Position numbers and translations under genes: made by a program. Below, piece by piece: positions 1-10,897 of a stretch of 64,000 nucleotides of DNA. Origin of the DNA: Sordaria brevicollis (taxonomy: Eukaryota > Ascomycota > Sordariomycetes > Sordariales > Sordariaceae); assembly GCA_033439795.1 (NCBI GenBank), contig JAUTDP010000002.1, positions 1,178,001 to 1,242,000 on the forward strand. The letters are read 5' to 3'. Positions within the stretch are counted from its first letter, which is position 1. Every line of letters starts with the position of its first letter. The notes below the pieces were generated by a model. The model searched no databases. It saw only the letters and a program-made list of their open reading frames with translations, and was not told the DNA's origin.

Positions 1-1828
1 AGAGCCTTATAACTGGACGATTTATCTTTAAATAGCTTTTAATAATAAGCAATAGGATTATTAACTTAATTTTTAATAATAATTAATTTTATATCGAATA
101 CAAAATAAATAACGTCGATAATATTATTATATAATATATTAGGGTTAAATAATTTTATTTTAACCGTATATAAATCGAATAAATTTTTAAAATATTAAAT
201 TTACAAATTAGTATTCTCTTTAAAGTAACGTCGAAAATTAGCGTCGCGGTCCTTTAATCCATTAATAAAATTAAAAAAATTATTAACGTTTATTTTACCG
301 CCTTTTTTAAATAATTTAATAAAGCGCAAATTATTTAATTAATTAACGGAAATTAAATCGCATTTATACTATTTAACTTACTTAAAGCCATTCTTAAAAT
401 TATAATAGCGGGGTAAAAGGGTGCCGAAAATATTAGAGAAATATAAAACGGGGTTACCGTTATAATCGGTATTAAATTTTAAAATAAGTATATAATTAAA
501 AGTAAATATAAGTAATTAATTATAAATACGATTTTTAGGAATAAAGGCGTGCGTATTAAAATTAGGATACGTATAAACGGGGAATTCAATAAGGTTATTA
601 TCCTCAACGGTAAGTTAATAATAAGACGTTTTATAATTCGATAATTTATTTATAATATTTTCAATTTCGTCGGCCTAAAAAGGGCGGCGGCAATTTAAAA
701 TTATAATAACTTCGGATATAGGGGAATTATTTAATAAATTGGATTTATCGGGGAAATAATTAAATATAATTTTACTTTTGCTTTTATTTTTATTTCTAAT
801 ATTTAAAACGCCGATAATATCGAAGAATTTTTAATAATTTCTTTTTATATAGATTTTAAATTTAATAACCTTATTAGAGAAATTAATAATACGTTAACTA
901 TCCGAATTGGAATTTTATTTAATTTATTTAAAATTAACGTCGACGGTTTTAATTATTATATTTATATAATTAAATTATTTCTAAATTTTTTTATTAAAAA
1001 TACATTTAAGAAGGTTTTCGTTGCCCTTATTCGAACTATCCTTTAAATCGTTATAATTAAAGGTAATAATATTACGATTATTATATTAAAAAGTACATTT
1101 AATAGGATTCTTTAAAATTTCGAATAGAATAATAATTAATAATTATCGGAATTTAAAAGGGGATAGGGTATTAAATACGGTTAAAATAATATTATTAATA
1201 ATATTAAATTTATTTTAAAGGGTTAGCGTAACGGTTTAAGAGGTTATAGTAGCGGGGTTAGTAAATTAATTAACCGTACGGTCTTACTTATAAATTTAGG
1301 TAACGTTACATTGGGTATTATCGTTTCGGAATTATAATAGAATAAATTAATTATTAAATCGTTTAACGTTATAAATAAAGGGCGCCGAAGGTTTATACAA
1401 GGAACGCTTTACAGTAGCGGAATCGTTATTTTCGCCGATTATATTAATAAATTATAAATACCCGTATTAAATACTTTTAATTTAATGAGAATGGTCGGTA
1501 AAAAAGGTTAATATAAATCCGTTATCCTATAATTATTTATATAAAAGATATATTAATAATAAGGGAAATAAATATAGGCTATCGTTATAGTATTATCCTT
1601 CAATAAATTTTTAATAACTTTAGTAGGAAGTACGATAGCTATTTTATAATAAGTAGGATCGCGGGGTTACCCTTCGCATCGAGGATTAAAAATGTTCGGA
1701 TCGGGGTAGTACTATATATTTTTATATATTCGTTTAATGCGAATCGACGCGAGTATAATAGTATAACGGAAATTAGAAATCTATAATACTATTTTACGAT
1801 AAATAATCGTAGAAGAGGGGGGGGGGGG
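1..1828. mobile_element. RIP-decayed transposon interior, class uncertain
   Basis: This AT-rich block has almost no CA or TG dinucleotides, many TA and retained CG, as expected of a transposon mutated by RIP. No reading frame survives and I could not recognise a protein motif on either strand. It ends in a run of 12 G preceded by AGAA (about 1813-1828), which resembles the polypurine tract that precedes a 3' LTR. The block is therefore most likely the interior of an LTR retrotransposon on the plus strand whose 5' end lies outside the window. Confidence 0.5.
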
Positions 1829-2195
1829 TATAATTGCGGGGTTAACGTCTAAATACGATAAATAGAAGATTTTGTAATCGGACTAGTAAGTTCGCGATAA
1901 TAAGTAAATTTGCGAATTTATTAGAAAGGGTTATTACGAACGTTTAATTATAGTTATTAAATAATAAGGTAATTGGGTAATATTACGAATGTTTAGTATA
2001 ATTCTGTAATATTAAAGAAGATAATGAAAAAAAAGAAGAAAGCGAGCCGTAGGTTGTGCCTACGGGGAATCCTCTTATAAAAGGATTCCGACCCGATATA
2101 TTAAAGTGGGTTTTCGACTGTCCGCCGGGCGGCTGCTAGGTATGCGCCTATTAGTATTGCCGGTTGGCTAGTCTTATTAGGGTATAGCGCTTATA
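1829..2195 (+). repeat. Candidate 3' LTR, with GC-richer hairpin core
   Basis: The segment starts TATAATTGCGG just after the G12 tract and ends near GCGCTTATA. Both ends fit an LTR bounded by TG...CA after CA/TG to TA mutation. The middle (about 2041-2180) is clearly richer in GC than its surroundings. The partner LTR would lie left of the window, so neither the boundaries nor a target-site duplication can be verified. The right boundary is uncertain by tens of bases. Confidence 0.35.
2047..2089. repeat. Two adjacent perfect hairpins
   Basis: The 7-bp stem CCGTAGG/CCTACGG (2047-2053 with 2059-2065) is followed directly by the 8-bp stem GGAATCCT/AGGATTCC (2066-2073 with 2082-2089). A third GC hairpin, around CCGCCGGGCGG, lies about 45 bases downstream. 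They sit inside the candidate LTR and could be part of its transcribed leader or terminator, but I cannot assign a role. Confidence 0.6.
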
Positions 2196-3694
2196 GTATA
2201 TTATACTTTCTTATTTAAGTGCTTAATTAATAATTATATATATAATCTATACTTTCCGCATTATCTTTATTATAATTATTATAAATTTTGTAGAGTTTTA
2301 TTAAATTAGTTCTAAGGATACGCCAATTATTAATATAATAAATAAATATCGAGAGGATTATTAACCTATTTAGTAAAATTTAGAAGTCGAAAGAGAGGTA
2401 CTTTTTAAAGTACGAATTTATTAATTATTATTTAAGAAGGTTAAAGTATATTTTATATTTTTATTAGGTTTAAATTGCGAGGGTAAATTAGGCTTTAGGT
2501 AATAATTTTTCGGTTAAATTACTATTTATAAATTTTATTAAACCTTTAAAACCTTTATTTTTAATAAAAATATATAAGAATTTTACGGTAATAATTATTT
2601 TTATTAATAATTCGCGGAATTTATTATTAATTAATTATATAACTAGGAGCTTAAATTAGTAGAATATATTAAAAACCGATTTAAGCCTTTTAATAAACCC
2701 GTTACTACCCTTATTATTTATATTATTATTATTAATAGGCTCTTTAATATTATAAATACGACGGAGGTAAATAATGTAAAATGTAGTAGCGCGTAAATTA
2801 TAAACGTTAAGATAACGAATATAATATTAAAATTTATTTTTAATAACGTTATTATCGATTTTTAATGAAATAGTCCTATATTCGGTAATAAACGAAATCT
2901 TTTTAGGCTTATACTCTATTTATTTCTTTAATATATAATAATCCTTTTTAATTATAATATACGGCTATTCGAAATTATTAATTAGTAATTCTTCAATTAA
3001 AACATTATATATTAATTTAAATTAGGCGGGTAATTAAAAGCGGTATTTATATTTAAAACCTTTAATTATAGTAATATAAACGTTCGAATTTTAATAGGAA
3101 ATAGAAGGCGCGTTGCCCGTAGTAAACGAGGCTTCGATAGAAACGTTAAGCTATTTGGGAGCGGCGGGATAGGAAGGTTGAATAAATATTTTAATAACGT
3201 ATTAATAGAGTTAAATAACGGTTAGTAATAATTTATAGCGTAAGGGAGGGTAAATTAATAAATCGAATAATTGAATAATTAATTGCGTATAAATTTATAT
3301 AATATTATAATTAATTAAAGTACGTTAGCGATATAATAATAGGGAAATATTAGATTTCGTCGTTATTACGTATAAAAATATTAGAGATTCTTTTAGTAAT
3401 TTGGCCAATCCGTGCGTTACGAGTTGGGTACTGCTAGGCATTAGTAAATTGGAGTATACTTAGTATTTCGAAGTGCCGGGTAGAATTATCTTTAAAGGTT
3501 GAAAAATATATATTTTGCCGGCGAAAACCCTAATTTAAAAAAAGTTAAAACTAGATAAAAAAAGAGGTCAAATATAAGTAAGTAAATAAGGAGTTGTATT
3601 TACTTATAAGTAAATCCGAAACCTCCTATTTACTTACTTACTTACTTATATTTACTTATACTTACCTACCATACTTGACTTATCGGCAGCGCTG
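2196..3694 (-). mobile_element. Remains of a hAT transposon (hAT-1), right end
   Basis: The right end is ACTTGACTTATCGGCAGCGCTG (3673-3694), the mirror image of the left end of the MITE at 4772, so both belong to one hAT family. About 150 bases of subterminal TAAGTAAGTA-type repeats precede it (about 3570-3670), typical of transposase-binding arrays in hAT elements. A long minus-strand frame with only TAA/TAG interruptions is visible from about 3240 to 2650. The likely 8-bp flank is ACTCCAAC (3695-3702). The other end is hidden by the retroelement at 1-2195 or lies outside the window. Confidence 0.6.
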
Positions 3695-4763
3695 ACTCCA
3701 ACCCACGACCTCGAGTGCTCCTTTCCCTTCTTTAAACGTCTCCCACCAAAGCACCTAAAACTTTCATTTAATGCTTTTCAAGTGCCCGAAAAAGATCGTT
3801 CGAGGCTCAATTATTGTCTTTCCCTCAGTCCAACAACAAGAGGCTCTAAATGCGGAGCTATCCGTGAAGTGTCCCTCACCAACGCGCGGCAAAAACACAT
3901 ATCTTACACAGGGCATCAACACAGCAACTCTTTCAGTGGTGTTACCCCGCTATCAGGCACCCCGCGGAATGCACCAGGCCTCAGATAGCAGCATATCGTA
4001 CAAATCTCGCGACCTACGGGAGGGAAGTTGCGCATTTCGCCTCAACATCGAAAGCATTTGCGTGTGAATGGAATCCAACAGGTTCTTTGTTTATTTGACA
4101 CTTGATACTATACGCCATATTAGGCGAGTTAATAGGTTCATTTGCTCCAAGCACCTGTTTCGAAACATCCAGCGGGTTGTTGGTTGAGGGAAAGGCGGGT
4201 TGTTGGCTTTGAGAGTCGTCCTCCTGTGGCAGAGAGAATACGACAAAGAAGGATCAGTGTCGGAACATGGTAACAACGGACATGTTGGCCCAAAATCCAG
4301 TTTCTGTCACATCGTAAAACAGCATGGCCTGTGAGGAGGTGTTGGGCTCGGCAAAGCTTTGACTTCTGACCGTCAAAAGCTGACCTCGAGAGACGGCGGC
4401 TGTTTTTGATGTAGGTGCTGGCTCGTGGCCTCGCAACACATGTGTAAGTGCTACTACTTGATAGTAGCTCGTAATTACATGCACCCAGTTCTTTGTTACG
4501 TTGGGTTCTAGCGGTTAAAGGTATATTTACATCTAACATTACAACAGAACACAATGAATCAGCAGAAAGTGGGCTTCTCAATTGGACGGCAGAAGTGTCA
4601 GTGGTTGGTGTTCGAGAGAAATTATTAGGTACGTGGAAAGACCTGACACTTGATGAATGCCAAGAGCGTGTTGGGACCTGACAGGTACGGTCTTTTGGAA
4701 ATTCGACGGCTCGTACCCCGTTGATGGATTATATAGACCGAGCAAATGAACAAGGCCGGAAGT
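3695..4763. other. GC-balanced unique island, no convincing gene
   Basis: CA and TG are present at normal frequency, so this stretch was not RIPped. Open frames of 60-147 codons exist on both strands (for example 3771-4067 plus and 4138-4581 minus), but they overlap each other, have no recognisable domain and show no good start context. It may hold a decayed gene or simply be intergenic sequence upstream of gene 1. Confidence 0.5.
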
Positions 4764-4771
4764 CTAGTCAG

Positions 4772-5152
4772 CAGCGCTGTCGATAAGTCAAGTCAAGTCA
4801 AGTAGGGGGTCATACTTACTTGAGTGGGTCAAGTAAGCGCTCGTACTTACTTATACTTACTTATACTTACTTACTTGACTATACTTGCCAAGACTTAATA
4901 ACGTTACGATAACAGTAGAATACGCTCGATAACAATAGGTTTTGGTGCACAACAAGGAGCTGATAACGGTATAATAACGGCCGATAACGATTGATAACGA
5001 GGCTAGAACTATACTAAGGAAAAGGTCAAGTATAGTTAAGTAAGTAAAGAGTTATACTTACTTATAAGTAAATTTGTAACCTCCTACTTACTTACTTACT
5101 TACTTATACTTACTTATACTTGCCCGCTATACTTGACTTATCGACAGCGCTG
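4772..5152. mobile_element. 381-bp hAT MITE with perfect 8-bp TSD
   Basis: Terminal inverted repeats of about 22 bp start CAGCGCTGTCGATAAGTCAA and end with its exact complement. The flanks carry the identical 8-bp duplication CTAGTCAG (4764-4771 and 5153-5160), diagnostic of the hAT superfamily. The interior holds many copies of TACTTACTTA and the related TAAGTAAGTA, and no coding frame. The termini match hAT-1 (ending at 3694), so this is its non-autonomous derivative. The sequence is not RIPped, consistent with a short or recent insertion. It lies only 117 bases upstream of the start codon of gene 1. Confidence 0.93.
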
Positions 5153-5160
5153 CTAGTCAG

Positions 5161-5268
5161 TCTCTCGCTGACAGCCCCCGACGCAACCTTTTTCTCTTTT
5201 TTTGGTTGGCATTTAACACACCCTAATAAAAGCCTCCGGAGTCGACTTCTGTGTACACATAACCCATA
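5161..5268 (+). promoter_or_regulatory. 5' UTR / proximal promoter of gene 1
   Basis: This is a pyrimidine-rich stretch (CCTTTTTCTCTTTTTTT around 5187-5205) followed by AATAAAAG and the start context ATAACCCATAATGCC. CT-rich leaders of this kind are usual upstream of start codons in filamentous ascomycetes. The MITE insertion just upstream has displaced whatever promoter lay further out. Confidence 0.45.
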
Positions 5269-5383
5269 ATGCCGTCATCTGGGAACAGAACAAATCGAGG
5301 CCGCCAGTCTCAAAACGATGCCCACCCACCGTCTCCACAGCTGGAGGGTAATAACGACGAAACTCTCGATGCCCACTCCCAAA
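5269..5383 (+). pseudogene. Gene 1, 5' part (broken by hAT-2)
   Basis: The ATG at 5269 opens a frame rich in Ser, Asn, Gln, Pro and Asp that runs to the hAT insertion. Inside the transposon it would meet a TAA after seven more codons. The last 8 bases (5376-5383, CTCCCAAA) are the left copy of the target-site duplication; the right copy is CTCCCAGA at 8827. If the transposon and one duplication copy are ignored, the frame passes without a shift into 8835-9373. The ancestral gene would have 218 codons including the stop. The product is unknown. Confidence 0.8.
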
Positions 5384-8300
5384 CAGCGCCAGAGATAAAT
5401 TAAGTCGATTAAGTCAAGTTTAAATAAGTTTAAATAAGTCGGTAAATAAATCGAGGTCCCGATTTGATTTGGTCAAATAAGTCGAAGTCCCGACTTGATT
5501 TGAGGAATTTGACGATCCTTAGGTTAGGGTTATAGTTGGTAAAATAAATATTTTTCAACTTTCGAAGATCGATCCACTTAATACCCTCAAGTCCCTAGTT
5601 TGTTAGTGCCCCGGCAGTGTTTAGTAAAATGAAAAAAAACGTAAATGGACCCGTATTATTAGATTTTTTCTTAGTGTTATTTTTATACGTAATATTAACG
5701 AAATTTAATATTTCTTTATTATTATATTGCGAATATATTTTGGTTAAGCTATAATACTGTGTAATTACTCTTAATCGATCTTTCGATTTATTAATTTCCT
5801 ACCCTTTATCTTCCTTTATATTGCGGGCTATTATTAATTATTATTTACCGTTATTAGTATTATTTTTAAAATATTTATTATACCCGATCCCAATCCTATG
5901 TTAGTCGTTGACGAGATTTTATTTACCGTAGGTAATACGCTCTTTATTTCCTTTAATTCGTTGACTGTGTATATTATTATAATCGATACGTTTAAATAGG
6001 GATAGCGATTCTAATTGCCTGTGCAAATTAAGCTTTTAAAATCGGTTTTAATTAGGGAATTCCCTATAAACGTTTTTATTTGGCCGTACGTTATATTTAA
6101 GGGAGAGTAATATATATTAGAGAATTGGTTGGATTATTACTTTAAGAGGATTTCTTTTATCGGCGCTTATAGTATTATATTAATTTAATTTAATAGCGTT
6201 ATTATAAAAGGTAAGTTTTAGTATTACGGTATTTATTTCTACCTTTATAATTTTTGCGTTACGATATTTATTATTAATTATTTTCGATGCGTTTATAATA
6301 TTAAAGAGTTTGATAGCGATGAAAATACGGGTAAATAGGGTAGTTAGCGTAATTTTAAGAGGGTTAAATCGGTAGTTAATATATTCAATTAATTTAAGTT
6401 CCTTATTATTAAATTTATTAGTAATAAATTTTGTAAATTGTTAGTAGAAATGGTTATTAATATAAAGCTCCCCTTCGCCTTTATTAAGAATTAGAGTTTT
6501 AAATTATTATTACGGTTAATAAATAGTAATTTAATTACTAAATTACTTTTTAAGTCGTATTATATTTTAGCGGATTGGATTTACGAAAAGTATACCGTTT
6601 ATTTTAATTTATTTAAGTAACGTTTAGCCGATTCCTATTTTAAAAAGTATTTCTTTTTTAATTTTTAAATTTTATTAAACGGTTTAGTTATTTTTTCGAT
6701 TTTTATTTATTATATTAATAATTGGCGTATCCTTAGAAACGATTTGATAAGGTTTTATAAGGTTTATAATAATTATAGTGGCGAGAATATTTCGATTATT
6801 ATATTCGAAGCTATTAATTAATTTAGGATTATTGCCAATAACGTTTCGCATTTTTAATACGATAATATTAACGTTAATAACCGCTATATTTATTATATAA
6901 TAAAAGGTTTCTACCCTTCTTTTACCGCCGTTAATTTCGAGATTAAAGTTTTTATACATTATATTCGTTATTTTAATTACGTTCTAAATTTTAATACGAA
7001 AATTATTGTAAAGGGTAATCTTCTTTAAGCGGTCGACCCTAAGTTTGGTAATTTATTTATTCGTCTTTCTATTGCGGATAAGGATATTTTATTATGGGAG
7101 TAGCGTAAAGTTAGACCGGTTAGCCGCTTTTATAATATTATTTAATTTATTTAAAGGAGTTTTTAACGACGTGCCCGTTTTAAGTAAATTGTCTAATTTA
7201 ATTGTAACGATAGTTATAATAACGAGGTCTTTCCTTGGTTGGGTTTTACCGCTATTAATAATAACGAGCCCCTTTCCTATAATATTAATATTATTTTTAA
7301 TAATATAACGTATTAGAATTCCGATTATTATATAATACGCCGCGCTTAGAAATTGTGTAAGTATATCGATTATTACGTTAGCGAAATAGTTAATTATTAT
7401 AATACTTCTAAGCGGTTGCCGAAGGAGGATAGCTTTAGTAATAATAATTAAGGGATTTTTATTATTATTATAGAAGTGATAGGTCCGTTTGAGGATTTTA
7501 TTAAGAAGTTTAAGGCGTGGGTTCTTTTCTTTTCGATAATTATCTTTAGTTTTTATCGATTTATTTAATAGTTATAGATAATGAGGGTTAAATTTAGGGG
7601 AGATATTATATTTGAATTATTTAAAGGATTAAAAATATTAGATTTTAATATTAATGTAGTTACTTCGACTCTTATTATTTCGACTCCTATTTTTATTTAG
7701 TAATTACCCCGTTGCGGTCGCGTTATTTGTAGGCGCGTTAACCCCCTTCCTCCTCCTCCCTCTTTAATTTTAGTTTTAAATTTTTAAGAATTGCTTATAG
7801 AAATCCTTAATTCTTAACCCTCCCTTGCTCCCCCCTTTCGATTATTTTTATTTCGATTTTTATGAGCTTTTTAATTTTAAATAACGATTACGACCGCTTC
7901 TTCCTAAATTATAATAATTACGGTATTTAATAGTGGCCTACCCGTTAATTATAAAAACGATTTAATTAACGAGGGTATAGAGGTTATTAATTATATTATT
8001 AATTATATAGTAGTAAAATTGAAGTAATATAAGGATAAAATAGAGAATTGCCCCGCGTATTGGATTACGCTAATTTTCTACTTTGGTTACTACCTTCGAT
8101 AAATAGAGAGGGAGTTAATTAATTTAGAATATAAGGATATTAAAGCGGATTTTATCTATATTTACGAAGTTAATTATATTAACCAATTAATTGAAGAATT
8201 TCCAATTAATACTAGTAATTAATAGGTAAGGATAGTTAATAATGATTAGTTCGTTAATTACGACTTTTATAATATACTCCTATTATAATTAAAGAAGGAG

Positions 8301-8826
8301 GATAAATTTTATAAATATTTTAATAATAATATTTTCGCTATTAATAACGTATTCGGTTAGTAGAAAGCGTATTAAAGTATTTACCCTCGATTGTTACGTA
8401 TGGTATTTGATTTCTATTCTATACTATTAATAGTAAATGATTGTGAACGCTCTTTTAGCGGCGCTAAATTAATTCTCGACATTTAGAGATATAGTCTTAC
8501 GGCCGAATTTATTAACGTTATTGAAACCTTGAAGTTTTGGTTATATTTTGAGTTGGTTGAAGATGCGTGAGGGAGGGTAAATAATGTATGGGAGTTTGTG
8601 ATTATCCGTGAGGGTATAGTACGGCTTTAGGGGATTTTAGGAAGGTAGAAATCGTAGGAATTAGAGTAGTTTTAAGTATAAAAAGTATGAAAACCGTGAT
8701 ATTTTTTGGTCAAATCTATTTAAGTTAATAAATTAAATTAAGTTTAAATAAATTAGAGTGTTAATTTGACCTACTCAATTAAGTTTAAACAAGTCGAAGT
8801 CTCGATTTGATTTATCTCTGGCGCTG
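5384..8826 (+). mobile_element. hAT-2, full-length RIPped hAT transposon (3443 bp)
   Basis: The ends are perfect inverted repeats (CAGCGCCAGAGATAAAT and its complement). The flanking 8-bp duplication CTCCCAAA/CTCCCAGA (5376-5383, 8827-8834) has one mismatch. Subterminal copies of AAGTCGAAGTCCCGACTTGA-like motifs occur at both ends. The interior is AT-rich and RIP-mutated, but a transposase reading direction (plus) is visible, with a hAT C-terminal dimerisation domain near 8400-8570. The outermost tens of bases are spared by RIP. The element sits inside gene 1. Confidence 0.92.
8400..8570 (+). pseudogene. hAT transposase C-terminal dimerisation domain (decayed)
   Basis: The plus-strand frame from ATG 8400 to TGA 8570 has one internal stop. 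It reads like the hAT dimerisation domain: a block containing NDCERSFSGAKLIL, then RYSLTA, then a run with LKFWLYFELVEDA. In the family, DCER-x-FS-x-AK marks the core of this domain near the transposase C-terminus. The stop in the middle falls where a Lys/Arg/Gln codon would be expected. Domain identity is by motif recall, not by search. Confidence 0.75.
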
Positions 8827-9373
8827 CTCCCAGAGTGTTGAGGAGGACCAGCTTGACTGCTCAAGCACCATAGCTCTAGATACACCGTCCAGCACTCAAA
8901 CAACAGAAGCCCTCGGTCCCTCGGATGCCGGCAACAGTGGAGATGCCACTGACAATATGCCAGCGAATCAGCATGAGCTGGCCTCCTTGCGCTTTGCCGT
9001 CGAGCACTTCAGTAATCTCGCAGACAATATCAACCGGTCGGCCTACATCGATAATAACAAGAAAAAAATGGCGGAGGACCAGATTCGGGCTTTCGTCAGA
9101 CGGAGATGGATCAAAGTCCCGCTTGCAAACTGCATGGGATCCAGCGAATACCAGACGTATCGAGAGAACAACACGATTGGTGACATCAAACGTCTGACCA
9201 AACTGGATAATGACAGGGCCGACCGATTGGGAGTGCTTCTTGGCGTGGCATATTTGAAGAAATTGAAGGACCGCGATCCCAAATCGGAATGGGCATTGAA
9301 GGTAGGAAAAATGTCGACGGAGATGAGGAAGGCGGAGGTTTGGAAGGCTATAGAGGAGTTGAAAGATGCGTAG
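8827..9373 (+). pseudogene. Gene 1, 3' part (unknown helical protein)
   Basis: The open frame from the right TSD copy to TAG at 9371-9373 continues gene 1. It first encodes about 45 residues rich in Ser/Thr/Asp/Glu. A helical, Lys/Arg/Glu-rich part of about 130 residues follows, beginning FAVEHFSNLADNI and containing AYIDNNKKK and a charged C-terminus (EVWKAIEELKDA). There is no signal peptide, membrane segment or catalytic motif. Codon use and CA/TG content are normal, so the gene escaped RIP. A TTG 7 codons inside the transposon is in frame, but no genuine ATG lies upstream on this side before residue AspAsnMet (ATG 8957). I do not recognise the family. Confidence 0.75.
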
Positions 9374-10141
9374 GTGATAGTGGACTAGCCGTGTTGCTAC
9401 GACTGTATAGCTTGTAGGGAACAAGGAAAATGGTTTTATTTGTCTTCTTGTCAATGGAGGAGCTCGGGCTTGGGCGGCAAATTCACCAGAATATGCTTGT
9501 GTTTGAAGGGTATGTGTCTTTGGACTTTCTCTAGAGGTACCTAGTTTAACCCCAATGGTTACCGATCTACGAGGCCTGCAATTCATATGGTCGTCGCTTT
9601 CACCAAACGGCTAATGTGAAGCGTCCCTCTCGGCATTGATCTTCTAGCAGACGGTAGGTGAGGCTTGTAAATTGTGTTCAAGGTTCCTGCGGCAAGGTAA
9701 TAGCATTTGCAGTGATGGAAGTCGCCAAGACGAAAAATGAGAAAGAGCTTTTGGGTGATTTTAGGTTCTTAACTTAACTGCACTCGAAGCCAGAAAATCC
9801 TTCATGTCTTCTCTCTCCCTCTCATCTGCATCAACAACACTTATATTCGTTTCTTCGCCCTAGGTGGTGTGAATATCGTCAAGTTGAGTCCACCATTATG
9901 AATATTACTGAGGCGTTGGGTTTGTTATTGTTATGTGAGTAGGAACCGATCCCCTATTCCAACCCAGCCGCTGGCATTTGCCATTCTCTACCTTAAGTGT
10001 CTCCATTCTTACCACGACTTGACCTATATTAACCTGTGCGTGGGTGTATAGTCTACATGTTTGTCGTCTTATTCGCCGTGAGGGTCTTTTTATCTCAACA
10101 ACTGCAAGTTCGCCAGCAGAATAGGTTGCGGATTGAACAAA
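9374..10141. other. Intergenic region between genes 1 and 2
   Basis: GC-balanced unique sequence. It should contain the 3' UTR of gene 1 and the promoter and leader of gene 2 (CT-rich around 9808-9825, TATATT near 10024). I see no repeat, RNA gene or convincing coding frame. Confidence 0.5.
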
Positions 10142-10897
10142 ATGCCACCACCATCAGCCACCACAATACCCCAACAGCAACAAGACCAAGGCCGAACCTC
10201 GAACTCTAACCCATCACCACCTCCTCCACCACCACAACCTTCGTCATCACCTCCCTACTCACCTCCACCAGCACCTTCCCTAACCGACTCCGAAGAAGCC
10301 CAACAATCATACGACGAGATCCTCGACGTGCTCGAAAACTTCAAGCTCGTCCTCCGCGGCGCCATCGCGGAGAATCCGTACATCGACCAGCACCAGAAAA
10401 ACGTGATCCTCATCCCCATCGGCGTGATAGTCAACGAAGCGCACATCAAGCTCGGCTCGGGCGACGGCAGCACCTTCAAGGAGCGCATGAGCCAAGATGA
10501 GCGAGAGGAAATCCAGCGCTGGGTTCAGGAAAAATACGACGAGAGTCAGATGGTTGTTCAGGCCGTTTTGGAGACTGCGCGTGCGGAAGCGGAGAGGGAG
10601 CTGGTGGAGTTGAAGGAGCAGGCGAGGTTGGCGAGGGAGATTTCTGAGAGGATGAGGACGAGGGCGGTTGAGAGGGAGTTGAAGGAGGGGGGCCAGAAAG
10701 AGGATCAAGAGAATCAGAAAGGGGATCAGGAGAAGAAGGAGGGCGTGTCGTCGGAAAACAATAAAAACACCACGAAGCCGCCCAAGATGTTTGTGTTGAC
10801 CCCTGAGGTTTTTGTGGGCATGATGAGCGCTGTTGAGGCCCGGGGCGGTGACCTCGGTGAGATTGTTTTTGGTTCTGACAAGGGGTGGGGAAAGTAA
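10142..10897 (+). CDS. Gene 2: unknown Pro-rich coiled-coil protein, 251 aa
   Basis: I chose the first ATG (10142, context ACAAAATGCC); a frame extension upstream has only TTG. The product has three visible parts. Residues 1-50 are low complexity, dominated by Gln, Pro and Ser, including a run of six prolines. Residues 55-115 are predicted helical, containing VLENFKLVLRGAIAENPYID. Residues about 120-200 are a strongly charged Glu/Arg/Lys helix likely to form a coiled coil. A hydrophilic Lys/Glu/Gln linker and a C-terminal block (KMFVLTPEVF to the terminal GWGK) follow. No signal peptide, membrane segment or enzyme motif is seen. The E-x-F...I...YID pattern resembles one in gene 1. Function unknown; protein-protein contact is only an inference from the coiled coil. 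Confidence 0.8.
   Translation: MPPPSATTIPQQQQDQGRTSNSNPSPPPPPPQPSSSPPYSPPPAPSLTDSEEAQQSYDEILDVLENFKLVLRGAIAENPYIDQHQKNVILIPIGVIVNEAHIKLGSGDGSTFKERMSQDEREEIQRWVQEKYDESQMVVQAVLETARAEAERELVELKEQARLAREISERMRTRAVERELKEGGQKEDQENQKGDQEKKEGVSSENNKNTTKPPKMFVLTPEVFVGMMSAVEARGGDLGEIVFGSDKGWGK

Noticed and set aside
4138..4581. Minus-strand frame of 147 codons in the first island
   Set aside because: No domain, overlaps other frames, composition like translated noncoding DNA; kept only as unassigned island.
6684..7308. Frames of 87-91 codons inside hAT-2
   Set aside because: AT-rich Ile/Asn/Leu composition in RIPped transposon sequence; not in the transposase frame.
8876..9586. Minus-strand frame of 236 codons across gene 1
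   Set aside because: Overlaps gene 1 antisense. The plus frame is the one that continues in phase across the hAT insertion, and the antisense product has no recognisable feature.
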